Notes: generated from the sequence alone by a model not told the origin. 64,000 nucleotides of DNA from Streptomyces sp. SPB162 (GCF_029504575.1 NZ_JAQFII010000001.1:5897001-5961000); one strand, 5' to 3'. Positions 8,247-16,922 are shown, numbered from the stretch's first letter. Translations and numbers: made by a program.

Positions 8247-9634
8247 CCGACGTCGCCGCGACCATGACGTTCCACCCCCAGCCGCAGCCCGGCGCACCCA
8301 AGCCGTGGGCCTTCCCGGCCCCCGACCGGTCCACGCTCGGCAACGGGCTGACCGTGCTCACCAGCCACCGCCCCGGCCAGCAGGTCGTCGCGGTGGAGGT
8401 GCTGCTCTCGGCGCCGCTGGACGCCGAACCCGAGGGCCTGGACGGGGTGGCCACGATCATGGCCCGCGCGTTCTCCGAGGGCACCGACAAGCTCACCGCG
8501 GAGGAGTTCGCCGCCGAGCTGGAGCGCTGCGGCGCCACCTTGGACGCGCACGCCGACCACCCCGGCGTCCGGGTCTCGCTGGAGGTCCCGGCCTCCCGCC
8601 TCGACAAGGCCCTCGGGCTGCTCGCGGACGCCCTGCGCGCCCCCGCATTCCCGGACAGCGACGTCGAGCGGCTCGTGAACAACCGCCTCGACGAGATCCC
8701 GCACGAGCTGGCCAACCCGGCCCGCCGCGCCTCCATGGCGCTGTCCGCGGAGCTGTTCCCCGCGCACCTGCGCTGCTCCCGCCCGCGCCAGGGCACCGAG
8801 CAGACGGTGGCGAGGATCGACGCCGCGGCCGTCCGCGCGTTCTACGCGGCGCACGTGCGGCCCGCCACCACCACGGCCGTCGTCGTCGGTGATCTGACCG
8901 GCATCGACCTGGTCGCGCTGCTGGACGAGACGCTCGGGGAGTGGACCGGCTCGACCGCCGAGCAGCGCCCGCTGCCGCAGATCACGGCGGACGACACCGC
9001 GCGCGTGGTGATCGTGGACCGGCCGGGGGCGGTGCAGACCCAGCTGCTGATCGGCCGCACCGGCTCCGACCGCCACGACCCGGTCTGGGCGGCCCAGGTG
9101 CTCGGCACGTACTGCCTGGGGGGCACGCTGACCTCCCGGCTCGACCGGGTGCTGCGCGAGGAGAAGGGCTACACGTACGGCGTGCGGGCCTTCGGCCAGG
9201 TGCTGCTGTCCACCCCGGAGGGGACGGGCGCCTCGCTGCTCGCCATCAGCGGTTCGGTGGCCACCGAGGTCACCGGGCCGGCCCTGGCCGACGCCTGGCA
9301 GGTCATCCGCACGCTGGCCGCGGAGGGGCTGACGGACGACGAGCGCGACGTCGCCGTGCAGAACCTCGTCGGCGTGGCTCCGCTGCGCTACGAGACGGCG
9401 GCGGCCGTCGCCGGCACGCTCGCCGACCAGGTGGAGCAGTTCCTGCCGGACGACTTCCAGGCGCAGATGTACGCGCGCCTCGCGCGCACCGGCACCGTGG
9501 AGGCGACCGCCGCGGTGGTCAGCGCCTTCCCGCCGGACCGCCTGGTCATCGTCCTGGTGGGCGACGCCTCGGCGATCGAGGGGCCCGTCACGGAGCTGGG
9601 CCTGGGCCCGGTGAAGGTCGTCACGGCCGGCTGA
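8243..9634 (+). CDS. M16 family peptidase-like protein, non-catalytic partner
   Basis: This is a 463-residue M16 homologue. Where the partner gene has H-LFE-H, this protein reads DGVATIMARAFSEG, so the zinc-binding histidines and glutamate are missing. The C-terminal half keeps the R/Y substrate-clamp segment (REEKGYTYGVRAF) typical of M16 non-catalytic domains. Translation is coupled to the upstream subunit through GTGA. By analogy with mitochondrial processing peptidase and other bacterial M16 pairs, it should complete the substrate chamber. A strong hairpin follows the stop codon. Confidence 0.85.
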   Translation: MTDVAATMTFHPQPQPGAPKPWAFPAPDRSTLGNGLTVLTSHRPGQQVVAVEVLLSAPLDAEPEGLDGVATIMARAFSEGTDKLTAEEFAAELERCGATLDAHADHPGVRVSLEVPASRLDKALGLLADALRAPAFPDSDVERLVNNRLDEIPHELANPARRASMALSAELFPAHLRCSRPRQGTEQTVARIDAAAVRAFYAAHVRPATTTAVVVGDLTGIDLVALLDETLGEWTGSTAEQRPLPQITADDTARVVIVDRPGAVQTQLLIGRTGSDRHDPVWAAQVLGTYCLGGTLTSRLDRVLREEKGYTYGVRAFGQVLLSTPEGTGASLLAISGSVATEVTGPALADAWQVIRTLAAEGLTDDERDVAVQNLVGVAPLRYETAAAVAGTLADQVEQFLPDDFQAQMYARLARTGTVEATAAVVSAFPPDRLVIVLVGDASAIEGPVTELGLGPVKVVTAG

Positions 9635-9660
9635 CCGGCCCCGGCCGTGCGGCGGCCGGC

Positions 9661-9696
9661 GGAACCCCGGCGCACCCCTTGGGGCGCCGGGGTTCC
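9661..9696 (+). terminator. Intrinsic terminator after the M16 operon
   Basis: GGAACCCCGGCG (9661-9672) pairs with CGCCGGGGTTCC (9685-9696), with an extra inner CCCC/GGGG pairing. GTTTTCG follows shortly after. It lies 26 bases after the stop of the second M16 gene. Confidence 0.85.
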
Positions 9697-9845
9697 GGGC
9701 GTTTTCGATCTTTATCGGACGCCAAACCTCCCTTGTGGCGAACGCAACAAATCACCTGATCTGTTTGCCGTAACCGGCGCGGTCCGATTAGCGTCCTCCT
9801 CTGCTGCCCGTCACCATCCGCCGCGTCCAGCGGCAACCGGGCAGT

Positions 9846-9999
9846 GATCGCCGAGTCCCCGTCCGGCGCGAGCCTGGGGAGCCGGGGACCCACGTCCCTG
9901 GGGTGAATCGGGCCGACCTCGCTCCATGAGGCAGCCCGTAGGAGACCTTCCTGCTCCGAACCCGTCAGCTAACCCGGTAGGCGAGAAGGAAGGAAAGGA
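9846..9999 (+). promoter_or_regulatory. Cyclic di-AMP riboswitch (ydaO-yuaA type)
   Basis: The leader before the M23 peptidase contains the conserved blocks of the ydaO class in the right order: GGGGACCCA (9884-9892), GGGGTGAAT (9900-9908), and CCGAACCCGTCAGCTAACC with GTCAGCTAACC at 9964-9974. GAAGGAAGGAAAGGA (9985-9999) closes the element. In Streptomyces these riboswitches sit in front of cell-wall hydrolase genes and turn them off when c-di-AMP is high. The purine-rich 3' end is close to the ribosome site, so control could act on translation or on termination. The outer boundaries are approximate. Confidence 0.9.
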
Positions 10000-10012
10000 T
10001 CTCGCCGCACCC

Positions 10013-10849
10013 ATGGCGTTCAAAGTTCTGCCCGCGCCCAGCGGGAAGCACCGCCGTCCCCGTCGTGCCGCTCTCCGCACCGGGACCACCCTGGCCGGCG
10101 TCGCGGTCCTGACCGCCGCAGGCACCTTCGGCGCCACCGCGGCCACCGCGCTCTCCACCCCGGGAGACGCCGCTCCCAAGGTCGAGGACATCGCGTTCGC
10201 GCGTGCCGTCGACGCCTCGGACACCCTCACCAACTCCCTCGCCGCCCAGGCCGCCGCGCAGCACAAGGCGGCCGACGAGACCAAGCGCCAGGCCGCGGAG
10301 GCCAAACGCAAGGCGGACGAGGCGAAGCGCCTGGCCGAGGCCGCGGCGAAGAAGGCCGCCGCCGAGGCGAAGGCCAAAGCGGACCGCGAGGCCGAGCGCG
10401 AGGCCCAGGCCCGCGCCGCCCGTGACGAGGAGCGCAGGAAGCTCAACTCCTTCGTGCTGCCCGTCGACAGCGCCATCGGCACCGGGTACAAGGTCCCCGG
10501 CTCCATGTGGTCCTCCGGCTACCACACCGGTGTCGACTTCATCGCGTCCACCGGCACCCCGGTCCACGCCGTCGGCGCGGGCACCGTCGTCACCGCGGGC
10601 TTCGACTCGGCCTACGGCAACAACGTGGTGATCCGGCACAGCGACGGCATCTACACGCTGTGCGCCCACATGTCCTCGCTCAGCGTCTCGGTCGGCCAGA
10701 CCGTCACCACCGGCGAGCAGATCGGCCTGTCCGGCGCGACCGGCAACGTGACCGGCCCGCACGTGCACTTCGAGGCCCGCACCACGCCCGACTACGGCTC
10801 GGACATCGACCCCGAGGCGTACCTCCGCTCGCACGGCGTCTCGATCTGA
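10013..10849 (+). CDS. Secreted M23 family metallopeptidase (LytM-type cell-wall hydrolase)
   Basis: This is a 278-residue secreted peptidoglycan endopeptidase. A twin-arginine-free basic N-terminus (residues 10-22) precedes a hydrophobic segment (23-46) that acts as signal peptide or anchor. An Ala/Lys/Glu-rich coiled coil (about 75-143) follows, then the M23 domain. The zinc site is H171 and D175 in YHTGVD plus H252 in HVH, with H219 as the further catalytic histidine. The ATG at 10013 is chosen over an upstream frame that would translate through the riboswitch. Control by c-di-AMP is expected from the leader. A terminator follows at 10890. Confidence 0.88.
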   Translation: MAFKVLPAPSGKHRRPRRAALRTGTTLAGVAVLTAAGTFGATAATALSTPGDAAPKVEDIAFARAVDASDTLTNSLAAQAAAQHKAADETKRQAAEAKRKADEAKRLAEAAAKKAAAEAKAKADREAEREAQARAARDEERRKLNSFVLPVDSAIGTGYKVPGSMWSSGYHTGVDFIASTGTPVHAVGAGTVVTAGFDSAYGNNVVIRHSDGIYTLCAHMSSLSVSVGQTVTTGEQIGLSGATGNVTGPHVHFEARTTPDYGSDIDPEAYLRSHGVSI

Positions 10850-10889
10850 TCCACCCGATCCTCCGGGATCAGCGGAACCCCGTCCCCTT

Positions 10890-10920
10890 CGAAGGCCCCG
10901 GCTCCCCGCCGGGGCCTTCG
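10890..10920 (+). terminator. Intrinsic terminator after the M23 gene
   Basis: CGAAGGCCCCGGC pairs with GCCGGGGCCTTCG across a five-base loop, 40 bases after the stop codon of the peptidase gene. Confidence 0.88.
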
Positions 10921-11009
10921 TGCTGTCCAAAAATAATCCATGAATTCTGGACTGCGGTCGGAATCCCGGATGTGCTGGAATAGAGTCGCCGAAGAATACG
11001 GGGAAATGA

Positions 11010-11711
11010 ATGGAGACCGGCGATGCGGAATCGGGTGTGAACGGGACGGACGGCGCGGGACGTCGTATCTCCGCACAGGTCGTGTGCACCGCGATCCGTG
11101 ACGACATCGTCGGCGGTTTCTATCCGCCGGGCAGCAGGCTGACCGAGGAGCTGCTGGCGAGGCGCTACGGGGTCTCGCGGGTCCCGGTGCGCGAGGCGCT
11201 GCGCACCCTGGAGTCCGAGGGGTTCGTCCGCACCCGCCGGCACGCGGGCGCCTCCGTCGCCGAGCCGACGGCGCAGGAGGCGGCCGACCTGCTGGAGCTG
11301 CGCGGCCTGCTGGAGCCGCTGGGGGCCGCCAGGGCGGCGCAGCGTCGCACGGACGCCCACCTCAAGGTGTTGCGGGGGCTCGTGCGGCTGGGGCAGGAAC
11401 GTTCCCAGCAGGGCCAGCTGTCGGATCTGCCGTCCTTGAACGGGTGGTTCCACGAGACGCTCGCGCAGGCCTCCGGCAGTCCCACCCTGGCCGCGCTGCT
11501 CACCCAGTTGCGGCACAAGATCGCGTGGGTGTACGGCGAGGGGGAGCCGGATCGTGCGGTGGAGTCGTGGGACGAGCACGGTGCCATCGTCGACGCGGTG
11601 GCCCGCGGGGACGCCGAACGGGCCCGCAGGATCTCGGCCGGCCATGTGGAGCGGGCGGTAGCGGTGAGGACACCGAAACATCCTGTATACGCGGCACGCC
11701 GGAGGAATTAA
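11010..11711 (+). CDS. GntR family transcriptional regulator with FCD effector domain
   Basis: This is a 233-residue repressor-type protein. The N-terminal winged helix reads LTEELLARRYGVSRVPVREA around residues 35-60, followed by LRTLESEGFV, the FadR/VanR subgroup pattern. The C-terminal two-thirds is a helical FCD ligand-binding domain. GGGGA five bases before ATG 11010 supports the start. The gene stands alone between the M23 terminator and a bidirectional terminator, so its target is not obvious from neighbours. A TGTATACG/CGTATACA inverted repeat spans its 3' end. Confidence 0.85.
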   Translation: METGDAESGVNGTDGAGRRISAQVVCTAIRDDIVGGFYPPGSRLTEELLARRYGVSRVPVREALRTLESEGFVRTRRHAGASVAEPTAQEAADLLELRGLLEPLGAARAAQRRTDAHLKVLRGLVRLGQERSQQGQLSDLPSLNGWFHETLAQASGSPTLAALLTQLRHKIAWVYGEGEPDRAVESWDEHGAIVDAVARGDAERARRISAGHVERAVAVRTPKHPVYAARRRN

Positions 11712-11728
11712 CAATAGCGCCGTATACA
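11684..11728. promoter_or_regulatory. TGTATACG...CGTATACA inverted repeat at the 3' end of the GntR gene
   Basis: TGTATACG (11684-11691) and CGTATACA (11721-11728) are exact inverse copies separated by 29 bases, spanning the stop codon of the GntR gene. The A/T content is unusual for the region. It may be a regulator site or part of a transcript-end structure; no function is shown. Confidence 0.3.
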
Positions 11729-11775
11729 AGTGGGCAGAATTACCGGAGCACTGAACGGCGCCCTGAATAGGAAAA

Positions 11776-11815
11776 GGCGGAGTCGTGTTATCCCTTCGGA
11801 CAACACGACTCCGCC
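11776..11815. terminator. Bidirectional terminator between gntR-type gene and ptsH
   Basis: GGCGGAGTCGTGTT (11776-11789) pairs with AACACGACTCCGCC (11802-11815) around a loop containing CTTCGG. It sits between two convergent genes and could stop transcription from both sides. Confidence 0.85.
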
Positions 11816-11846
11816 CATGCATTCCCGCGGGCCTGCGTCCAGGGGC

Positions 11847-12128
11847 TCAGACGGCTTCGGGGAGTTCCTCGAGGCCTTCGGAGACCAGCTTGGCCAGTCG
11901 GTCGAGTGCCGCGTCGGCGCCCTCGGCCTCCGACGCGAGCACGACCGGCTCGCCGCCCTGCGCGCCCAGGCCGAGTACGGCCAGCATCGAGGCGGCGTTG
12001 ACGGCGTTGCCGTCCGCCTTCGCGATCGTCACCGGGACGCCGGCGGCGGTCACCGCGCGGACGAAGAGTGAAGCGGGGCGGGCGTGCAGGCCCTCGGCCC
12101 AGCCGACGGTGACGCGGCGCTCAACCAT
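11847..12128 (-). CDS. ptsH: HPr phosphocarrier protein of the PTS
   Basis: This is a 93-residue cytoplasmic phosphocarrier that accepts phosphate from enzyme I and passes it to sugar-specific EIIA proteins, including N-acetylglucosamine uptake in Streptomyces. The phosphorylated histidine is H15 in GLHARPAS. S47 in NAASMLAVLGLG is at the position of the regulatory serine. The length is normal for the family. It is monocistronic, with a terminator behind it and a DasR box 24 bases before the start codon. Confidence 0.95.
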   Translation of the reverse strand: MVERRVTVGWAEGLHARPASLFVRAVTAAGVPVTIAKADGNAVNAASMLAVLGLGAQGGEPVVLASEAEGADAALDRLAKLVSEGLEELPEAV

Positions 12129-12151
12129 GGTGTAGCCCTTCAGGTGGTTCC

Positions 12152-12167
12152 TGTTGTCTAGACCAGT
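12152..12167 (-). promoter_or_regulatory. DasR-responsive element (dre) upstream of ptsH
   Basis: On the minus strand the sequence is ACTGGTCTAGACAACA. This matches the dre consensus ACTGGTCTAGACCANT closely, with a perfect left half and core. DasR is the GlcNAc-responsive GntR repressor of PTS and chitin genes, and ptsH is a known target in S. coelicolor. The position just upstream of the gene fits repression. Confidence 0.82.
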
Positions 12168-12298
12168 TTCGCACGGACGGAAGACTGCTCAGACACCTCG
12201 ACGCGGTTCAGCCTGCCCGCTGCGCGGACCCGACGCCAGACGGGCGCGCCCGGACCGCGTCGGGCCGGTCAGGCGCGTGAGGTCGCTACCCTGACCCC

Positions 12299-15055
12299 AT
12301 GACGACTCCGGCCCCCCGCCCGTATCCGGTGCACTGGGAAGCGGACGTCGTCCTGCGCGACGGCGGCATCGCGCACATCCGGCCCATCGGCCCCGGCGAC
12401 GCCCAGCGGCTCGTCGACTTCTACGAGCAGGTCTCCGACGAGTCGAAGTACTACCGCTTCTTCGCGCCGTACCCCCGCCTCTCCGACCGCGACGTGCACC
12501 GCTTCACCCACCACGACTACGACGACCGGGTCGGCCTGGCGGCCACCATCGGCGACGAGTTCATCGCGACCGTCCGCTACGACCGCATCGACGCCGAAGG
12601 ACGGCCGGCCAGCGGCGACGCGTACCGGGCCGAGGTGGCCTTCCTCGTCCAGGACGCCCACCAGGGCCGCGGGGTCGCCTCCGCGCTGCTGGAGCACATC
12701 GGGGCGGTCGCCCGTGAGCGCGGCATCCTGCGCTTCATCGCCGAAGTGCTGCCCGCCAACCGCAAGATGGTCAAGGTCTTCACCGACGCGGGCTACACCC
12801 AGCAGCGCAGCTTCACCGACGGCGTCGTCCACCTCGAACTCGACCTGGAGCCCACCGAGGCGTCGGTCCAGGTGATGCGGGCCCGCGAGCACCGCGCCGA
12901 GGCGCGGTCGGTGCAACGGCTGCTCACCCCCCGGTCGGTGGCCGTGATCGGCGCGAGCCGGCGGCCCGGCGGCGTAGGCCGTACCCTGCTGCGCAACCTG
13001 GTCGCGGGCGGCTTCACCGGCCGGGTGCACGCGGTCAACCGCTCGTTCCCCGAGGGCGAGAGCACCCTCGACGGCGTCCGCGCGCACCGCACCCTCGCCG
13101 GCATTCCGGAACCGGTCGACCTGGCGGTCATCGCGGTACCCGCCGAGCACGTGCCCGCCGCCGTCACGGCCTGCGGCGAGAACGGCGTCCAGGGGCTGGT
13201 CGTGGTCACCGCCGGGTACGCCGAGTCCGGCCCCGAGGGCAGGGAACGGCAGCGCGAACTGGTGCGCCAGGCCCGCTCGTACGGGATGCGGGTCATCGGC
13301 CCCAACGCCTTCGGCATCATCAACACCGCCGCGGGCGTCCGCCTCAACGCCTCGCTCTCGCCCGAGGTCCCGGCCGTCGGACGGCTCGGGCTGTTCACCC
13401 AGTCCGGGGCGATCGGCATCGCGCTGCTGTCCGGGCTGCACCGGCGCGGCGCCGGGCTCTCCTCGTTCGTTTCGGCGGGCAACCGGGCCGACGTATCCGG
13501 CAACGACCTGCTGCAGTACTGGCACAACGACCCGGACACCGACGCCGTCCTGATGTACCTCGAGTCCTTCGGCAACCCGCGCAAGTTCACCCGGCTCGCC
13601 CGACGGACCGCCGCGAGCAAGCCGGTCGTGGTCGTCAAGGGCGCCCTGCACTCCGGCACCACCCCTGCCGGGCACGCCGTGTCCCCGACCCGGATTCCGG
13701 ACAGCACGGTGTCCGCGCTCTTCCGGCAGGCCGGGGTGATCCGCGTCGACACGGTCACCGAACTCCTGGACGTGGGCCTGCTGCTCTCCTTCCAGCCCAT
13801 CCCGCGCGGCGGCCGGGTCGCGATCCTCGGCAACTCCGACTCCCTCGGCCTGCTCGCCTACGACGCGGCCCTGACCGCGGGCCTGCGGCCGATCGCGCCG
13901 ATCGACCTCACCACGTCGGCCGCCCCCGACGACTTCCGTACCGCGCTCTCCGCGGCCCTGGCCGACGACACGAGCGACGCGGTGGTCGTCACCGCCATCC
14001 CCCGGGTCGGCTGCGAGGACGCCCCCGACCCGGAGTCCGGCGACGACCCCGCACTGGCCCACGCGCTGCGCGCGGTCGCGGCCGGCGCCGGCAAGCCCGT
14101 CGTCGTCGCCCACCTCGCACTGGAGACGATGGCCGACCGGCTGGGCGCGCCGGTCACCTCCGCCGAGGAGCCGGACCGGGCACGTGTTCCCGCGTATCCC
14201 GCCGCCGACCGCGCGGTTCGCGCGCTGGCGGAGGCGGTGCAGTACGCGCTGTGGCGGCAGGGCGCCGAGACGCCCGGCAAGGTGCCGCAGTTCGCGGACA
14301 TCGAGGAGAGCGCGGCGGCGGCCGACGTGGCACGGCTGCTGGACGCGGGGGAGAGGGGGGACGAGGACGGCGTCCTCCTCGACGACGGGGCCGCCGCGGC
14401 CCTCCTGGGGCGCTACGGGATCACCGTGCGCTCCGCGCTGCCCGCCCCCGGGATCGCCGCCGCGCTCGCCGCCGCCCGGCGGCTCGGCTACCCGGTGGCG
14501 CTCAAGACGACGGCGCCGCACCTACGGCACCGCGCCGACCTCGGCGGGGTCCGCCTCGACCTCGCCGACGAGGACGATCTGCGGCGCGCGTACGAGGAGC
14601 TGACCGCGCGGCTCGGCAAGCCGGCGGAGCTGCAGCTGGTGGTGCAGGCGATGGCGCCGCGCGGGGTGGACACCGTCGTCCGCGCCACGGTCGACCCGGC
14701 GGTCGGCGCCGTGCTGTCGTTCGGCCTGGCCGGAGCCCCCTCGGAACTGCTGGGGGACACCGCGCACCGGCTGGTGCCGGCCACCGACCGGGACGCGGCG
14801 GAACTGGTGCGCTCCATCAAGGCGGCCCCGCTGCTCTTCGGCTGGCGCGGCAGCGAACCAGTGGACACCGCCGCTCTGGAGGAACTGCTGCTGCGGGTCT
14901 CGCTGCTCGTCAACGACCTCCCGGAAGTGGTCGCCGTCGACCTGGAGCCGGTGGTCGTCGCGGCCCGCGGCCTCACCGTCCTCGGGGCGTCCGTCCGCCT
15001 CGACCGGCCGCCCGCCAGAACCGACCTGGGACCACGCGCACTGTCGTCCTTCTAG
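12299..15055 (+). CDS. GNAT acetyltransferase fused to NDP-forming acyl-CoA synthetase-like domains (Pat-type protein acylase)
   Basis: This 918-residue fusion probably acetylates lysines of metabolic enzymes such as acyl-CoA synthetases. A GNAT domain occupies about residues 12-185, with the acetyl-CoA loop VQDAHQGRGVASALL. A CoA-binding Rossmann fold (about 205-300, VAVIGASRRPGGVG), flavodoxin-like succinyl-CoA-ligase domains (to about 640) and a C-terminal ATP-grasp domain (about 690-915) follow. GNAT first is the reverse of enterobacterial Pat and matches the order reported for the S. lividans protein. The usual SHTG phosphohistidine loop is altered to AGHAVSPTRIPDS (H459), so synthetase activity is doubtful. 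It is divergent from ptsH. Confidence 0.85.
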   Translation: MTTPAPRPYPVHWEADVVLRDGGIAHIRPIGPGDAQRLVDFYEQVSDESKYYRFFAPYPRLSDRDVHRFTHHDYDDRVGLAATIGDEFIATVRYDRIDAEGRPASGDAYRAEVAFLVQDAHQGRGVASALLEHIGAVARERGILRFIAEVLPANRKMVKVFTDAGYTQQRSFTDGVVHLELDLEPTEASVQVMRAREHRAEARSVQRLLTPRSVAVIGASRRPGGVGRTLLRNLVAGGFTGRVHAVNRSFPEGESTLDGVRAHRTLAGIPEPVDLAVIAVPAEHVPAAVTACGENGVQGLVVVTAGYAESGPEGRERQRELVRQARSYGMRVIGPNAFGIINTAAGVRLNASLSPEVPAVGRLGLFTQSGAIGIALLSGLHRRGAGLSSFVSAGNRADVSGNDLLQYWHNDPDTDAVLMYLESFGNPRKFTRLARRTAASKPVVVVKGALHSGTTPAGHAVSPTRIPDSTVSALFRQAGVIRVDTVTELLDVGLLLSFQPIPRGGRVAILGNSDSLGLLAYDAALTAGLRPIAPIDLTTSAAPDDFRTALSAALADDTSDAVVVTAIPRVGCEDAPDPESGDDPALAHALRAVAAGAGKPVVVAHLALETMADRLGAPVTSAEEPDRARVPAYPAADRAVRALAEAVQYALWRQGAETPGKVPQFADIEESAAAADVARLLDAGERGDEDGVLLDDGAAAALLGRYGITVRSALPAPGIAAALAAARRLGYPVALKTTAPHLRHRADLGGVRLDLADEDDLRRAYEELTARLGKPAELQLVVQAMAPRGVDTVVRATVDPAVGAVLSFGLAGAPSELLGDTAHRLVPATDRDAAELVRSIKAAPLLFGWRGSEPVDTAALEELLLRVSLLVNDLPEVVAVDLEPVVVAARGLTVLGASVRLDRPPARTDLGPRALSSF

Positions 15056-15082
15056 GCGGTGCCCGCCCTTAAGATGGACCCC

Positions 15083-15667
15083 ATGGCGAAGACCGGTATG
15101 ACGACCCAGGGCCTGCGCACGGCCATCGAGCGCAGCGGCTACTACCCGGCCCTGGTGGCCGAGGCGGTCGAGGCCGCCGTCGGCGGCGAGCCGGTGGCGT
15201 CGTACCTGGTCCACCAGGAGACGACGTTCGACGCGAACGAGGTGCGCCGGCACGTGACGGTGCTGGTCATCACCGACCACCGCTTCATCGTGAGTCACAC
15301 CGACGAGCAGGCCGCCGACGACACCTCCCCGACCCCGTACGCGACCACCTCCACCGAGTCCGTGAAGATCGGCCGGATCTCGTCCGTGGTGGTCAGTCGG
15401 GTGGTGGCCAACCCCGAGGCGTACGTGCCGGGCACGCTGCCGCGCGAGGTCGTGCTGACCATCGGCTGGGGCGCGGTGAGCCGGCTGGACCTGGAGCCCG
15501 CCGCCTGCGGCGACCCCAACTGCGACGCCGACCACGGCTACACCGGCTCCTCGACCGCCGACGACCTGTCGCTGCGCGTCAGCGAGGCCGGTGACGGGCC
15601 GGACGCGGTACGCCAGGCCCTGGCCTTCGCGCAGGCGCTGTCCGAGGCGACGGCGGCCGACCGCTGA
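15083..15667 (+). CDS. DUF5998 family protein
   Basis: This is a 194-residue cytoplasmic protein of an actinobacterial family of unknown function. It has no membrane segment. The fold appears alpha/beta, with a short acidic Cys pair region ACGDPNCDADHGY (about residues 140-152). The start is ATG 15083; an upstream ATG (15059) in frame is less likely. It lies 27 bases after the acetyltransferase fusion and shares one base (TGATG) with the phosphodiesterase gene downstream, so the two are probably translated together. I cannot assign a role beyond that association. Confidence 0.75.
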   Translation: MAKTGMTTQGLRTAIERSGYYPALVAEAVEAAVGGEPVASYLVHQETTFDANEVRRHVTVLVITDHRFIVSHTDEQAADDTSPTPYATTSTESVKIGRISSVVVSRVVANPEAYVPGTLPREVVLTIGWGAVSRLDLEPAACGDPNCDADHGYTGSSTADDLSLRVSEAGDGPDAVRQALAFAQALSEATAADR

Positions 15668-16866
15668 TGGTGCACGCCGTACCCGCCTACGACCCCGCGC
15701 CACTGGATCCGCGTACCGCTCCGGCACCGCTCTACGGCACCGCCTCGCTCTGCGACGTCTTCCCCGCGGCGGCGGCCGGGCTCGCCGTCCCCGGGATGCC
15801 CGCCACCGGCCTGGAACTGGCCCCCGCCGACCGCGTCTGCGTCTTCCTGGTCGACGGCATGGGCTGGGAGGCACTGCGCGCGCACCCGGAGGAAGCGCCC
15901 TTCCTCGCCTCCCTGATGCACACTTCGCGGGGCGGTACCGGGCAGCCGCTCACCGCGGGCTTCCCGTCCACCACCGCGACCTCGCTCGCCTCGGTCGGCA
16001 CCGGCCTGGCGCCGGCCCGCCACGGGCTCGCCGGCTACACCGTCCTGGACCCGTCCTCCGGCCGGCTGATGAACCAGCTGCGCTGGCAGCCCTGGACCGA
16101 CCCGCACGTGTGGCAGCCGTACCCCACCGTCTTCCAGCTCGCCGACGCCGCCGGGGTCGCGACCTGCCAGGTGTCCTCGCCGACCTTCCAGCACACCCCG
16201 CTGACGAAGATCGCGCTCAGCGGTGGAACCTTCCACGGCCGGCTCACCGGCGACGAGCGGATGGACCTGGCGGCCGACCGGCTCGGCGCCGCCGACCGGA
16301 CGCTCGTCTACACGTACTACAGCGAGCTGGACTCGATGGGCCACCGGCACGGCGTCGACTCCGACGCCTGGCGCGGCCAGTTGATGATGGTGGACCGGCT
16401 CGCCCAGCGGCTGGCCGAGCAACTCCCGCCGCGCTCCGCGCTGTACATCACCGCCGACCACGGCATGATCGACATCCCGTTCGACGCCGAGTCCAGGATC
16501 GACTTCGACGAGGACTGGGAGCTGGGCGCCGGTGTCGCCGTCCTCGGCGGCGAGGCCCGCGCGCGCCACGTCTACGCCGTACCGGGCGCCGCGTCCGACG
16601 TGTACGCGGTGTGGAGCGAGGTGCTCGGCGAGCAGATGTGGGTCGCCGGCCGCGAAGAGGCGGTCGCGGCGGGCTGGTTCGGCCGGCCGGGCGACCCCGT
16701 CGACGAACGGGTGCTCGGCAGGATCGGCGATGTGATCGCCGTGGCCCGTGACGACATCGCGATCGTGGCGAACCGCACGGAGCCGGGGGAGTCCCAGATG
16801 ATCGGGCTGCACGGCTCGATGACCCCCGTCGAGCAGCACGTACCGCTGCTCGAAGTACGCTCCTGA
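15667..16866 (+). CDS. Alkaline phosphatase superfamily phosphodiesterase/nucleotide pyrophosphatase
   Basis: This is a 399-residue enzyme of the type I phosphodiesterase/nucleotide pyrophosphatase family. Metal-binding and nucleophile motifs are FLVDGMGW (first Asp), GFPSTTATSLASVGTG (catalytic Thr in PSTT), ELDSMGHRHG (Asp/His) and YITADHGM (Asp/His). No signal peptide is evident, suggesting a cytoplasmic enzyme acting on a nucleotide or phosphodiester. It is translationally coupled to DUF5998 and followed 56 bases later by thymidine kinase. That context makes a nucleotide substrate plausible but not proven. Confidence 0.83.
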   Translation: MVHAVPAYDPAPLDPRTAPAPLYGTASLCDVFPAAAAGLAVPGMPATGLELAPADRVCVFLVDGMGWEALRAHPEEAPFLASLMHTSRGGTGQPLTAGFPSTTATSLASVGTGLAPARHGLAGYTVLDPSSGRLMNQLRWQPWTDPHVWQPYPTVFQLADAAGVATCQVSSPTFQHTPLTKIALSGGTFHGRLTGDERMDLAADRLGAADRTLVYTYYSELDSMGHRHGVDSDAWRGQLMMVDRLAQRLAEQLPPRSALYITADHGMIDIPFDAESRIDFDEDWELGAGVAVLGGEARARHVYAVPGAASDVYAVWSEVLGEQMWVAGREEAVAAGWFGRPGDPVDERVLGRIGDVIAVARDDIAIVANRTEPGESQMIGLHGSMTPVEQHVPLLEVRS

Positions 16867-16922
16867 CCCGCAGCGCAGACCGTCCCCGTGAGAGTCCTCC
16901 CCGAAAGGCCGTCGCCCCCCTC

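Noticed and set aside
12269..14521. 750-codon minus-strand frame opposite the acetyltransferase fusion
   Set aside because: It has low-complexity composition and no motif or ribosome site, while the plus-strand protein shows GNAT and ATP-grasp motifs.
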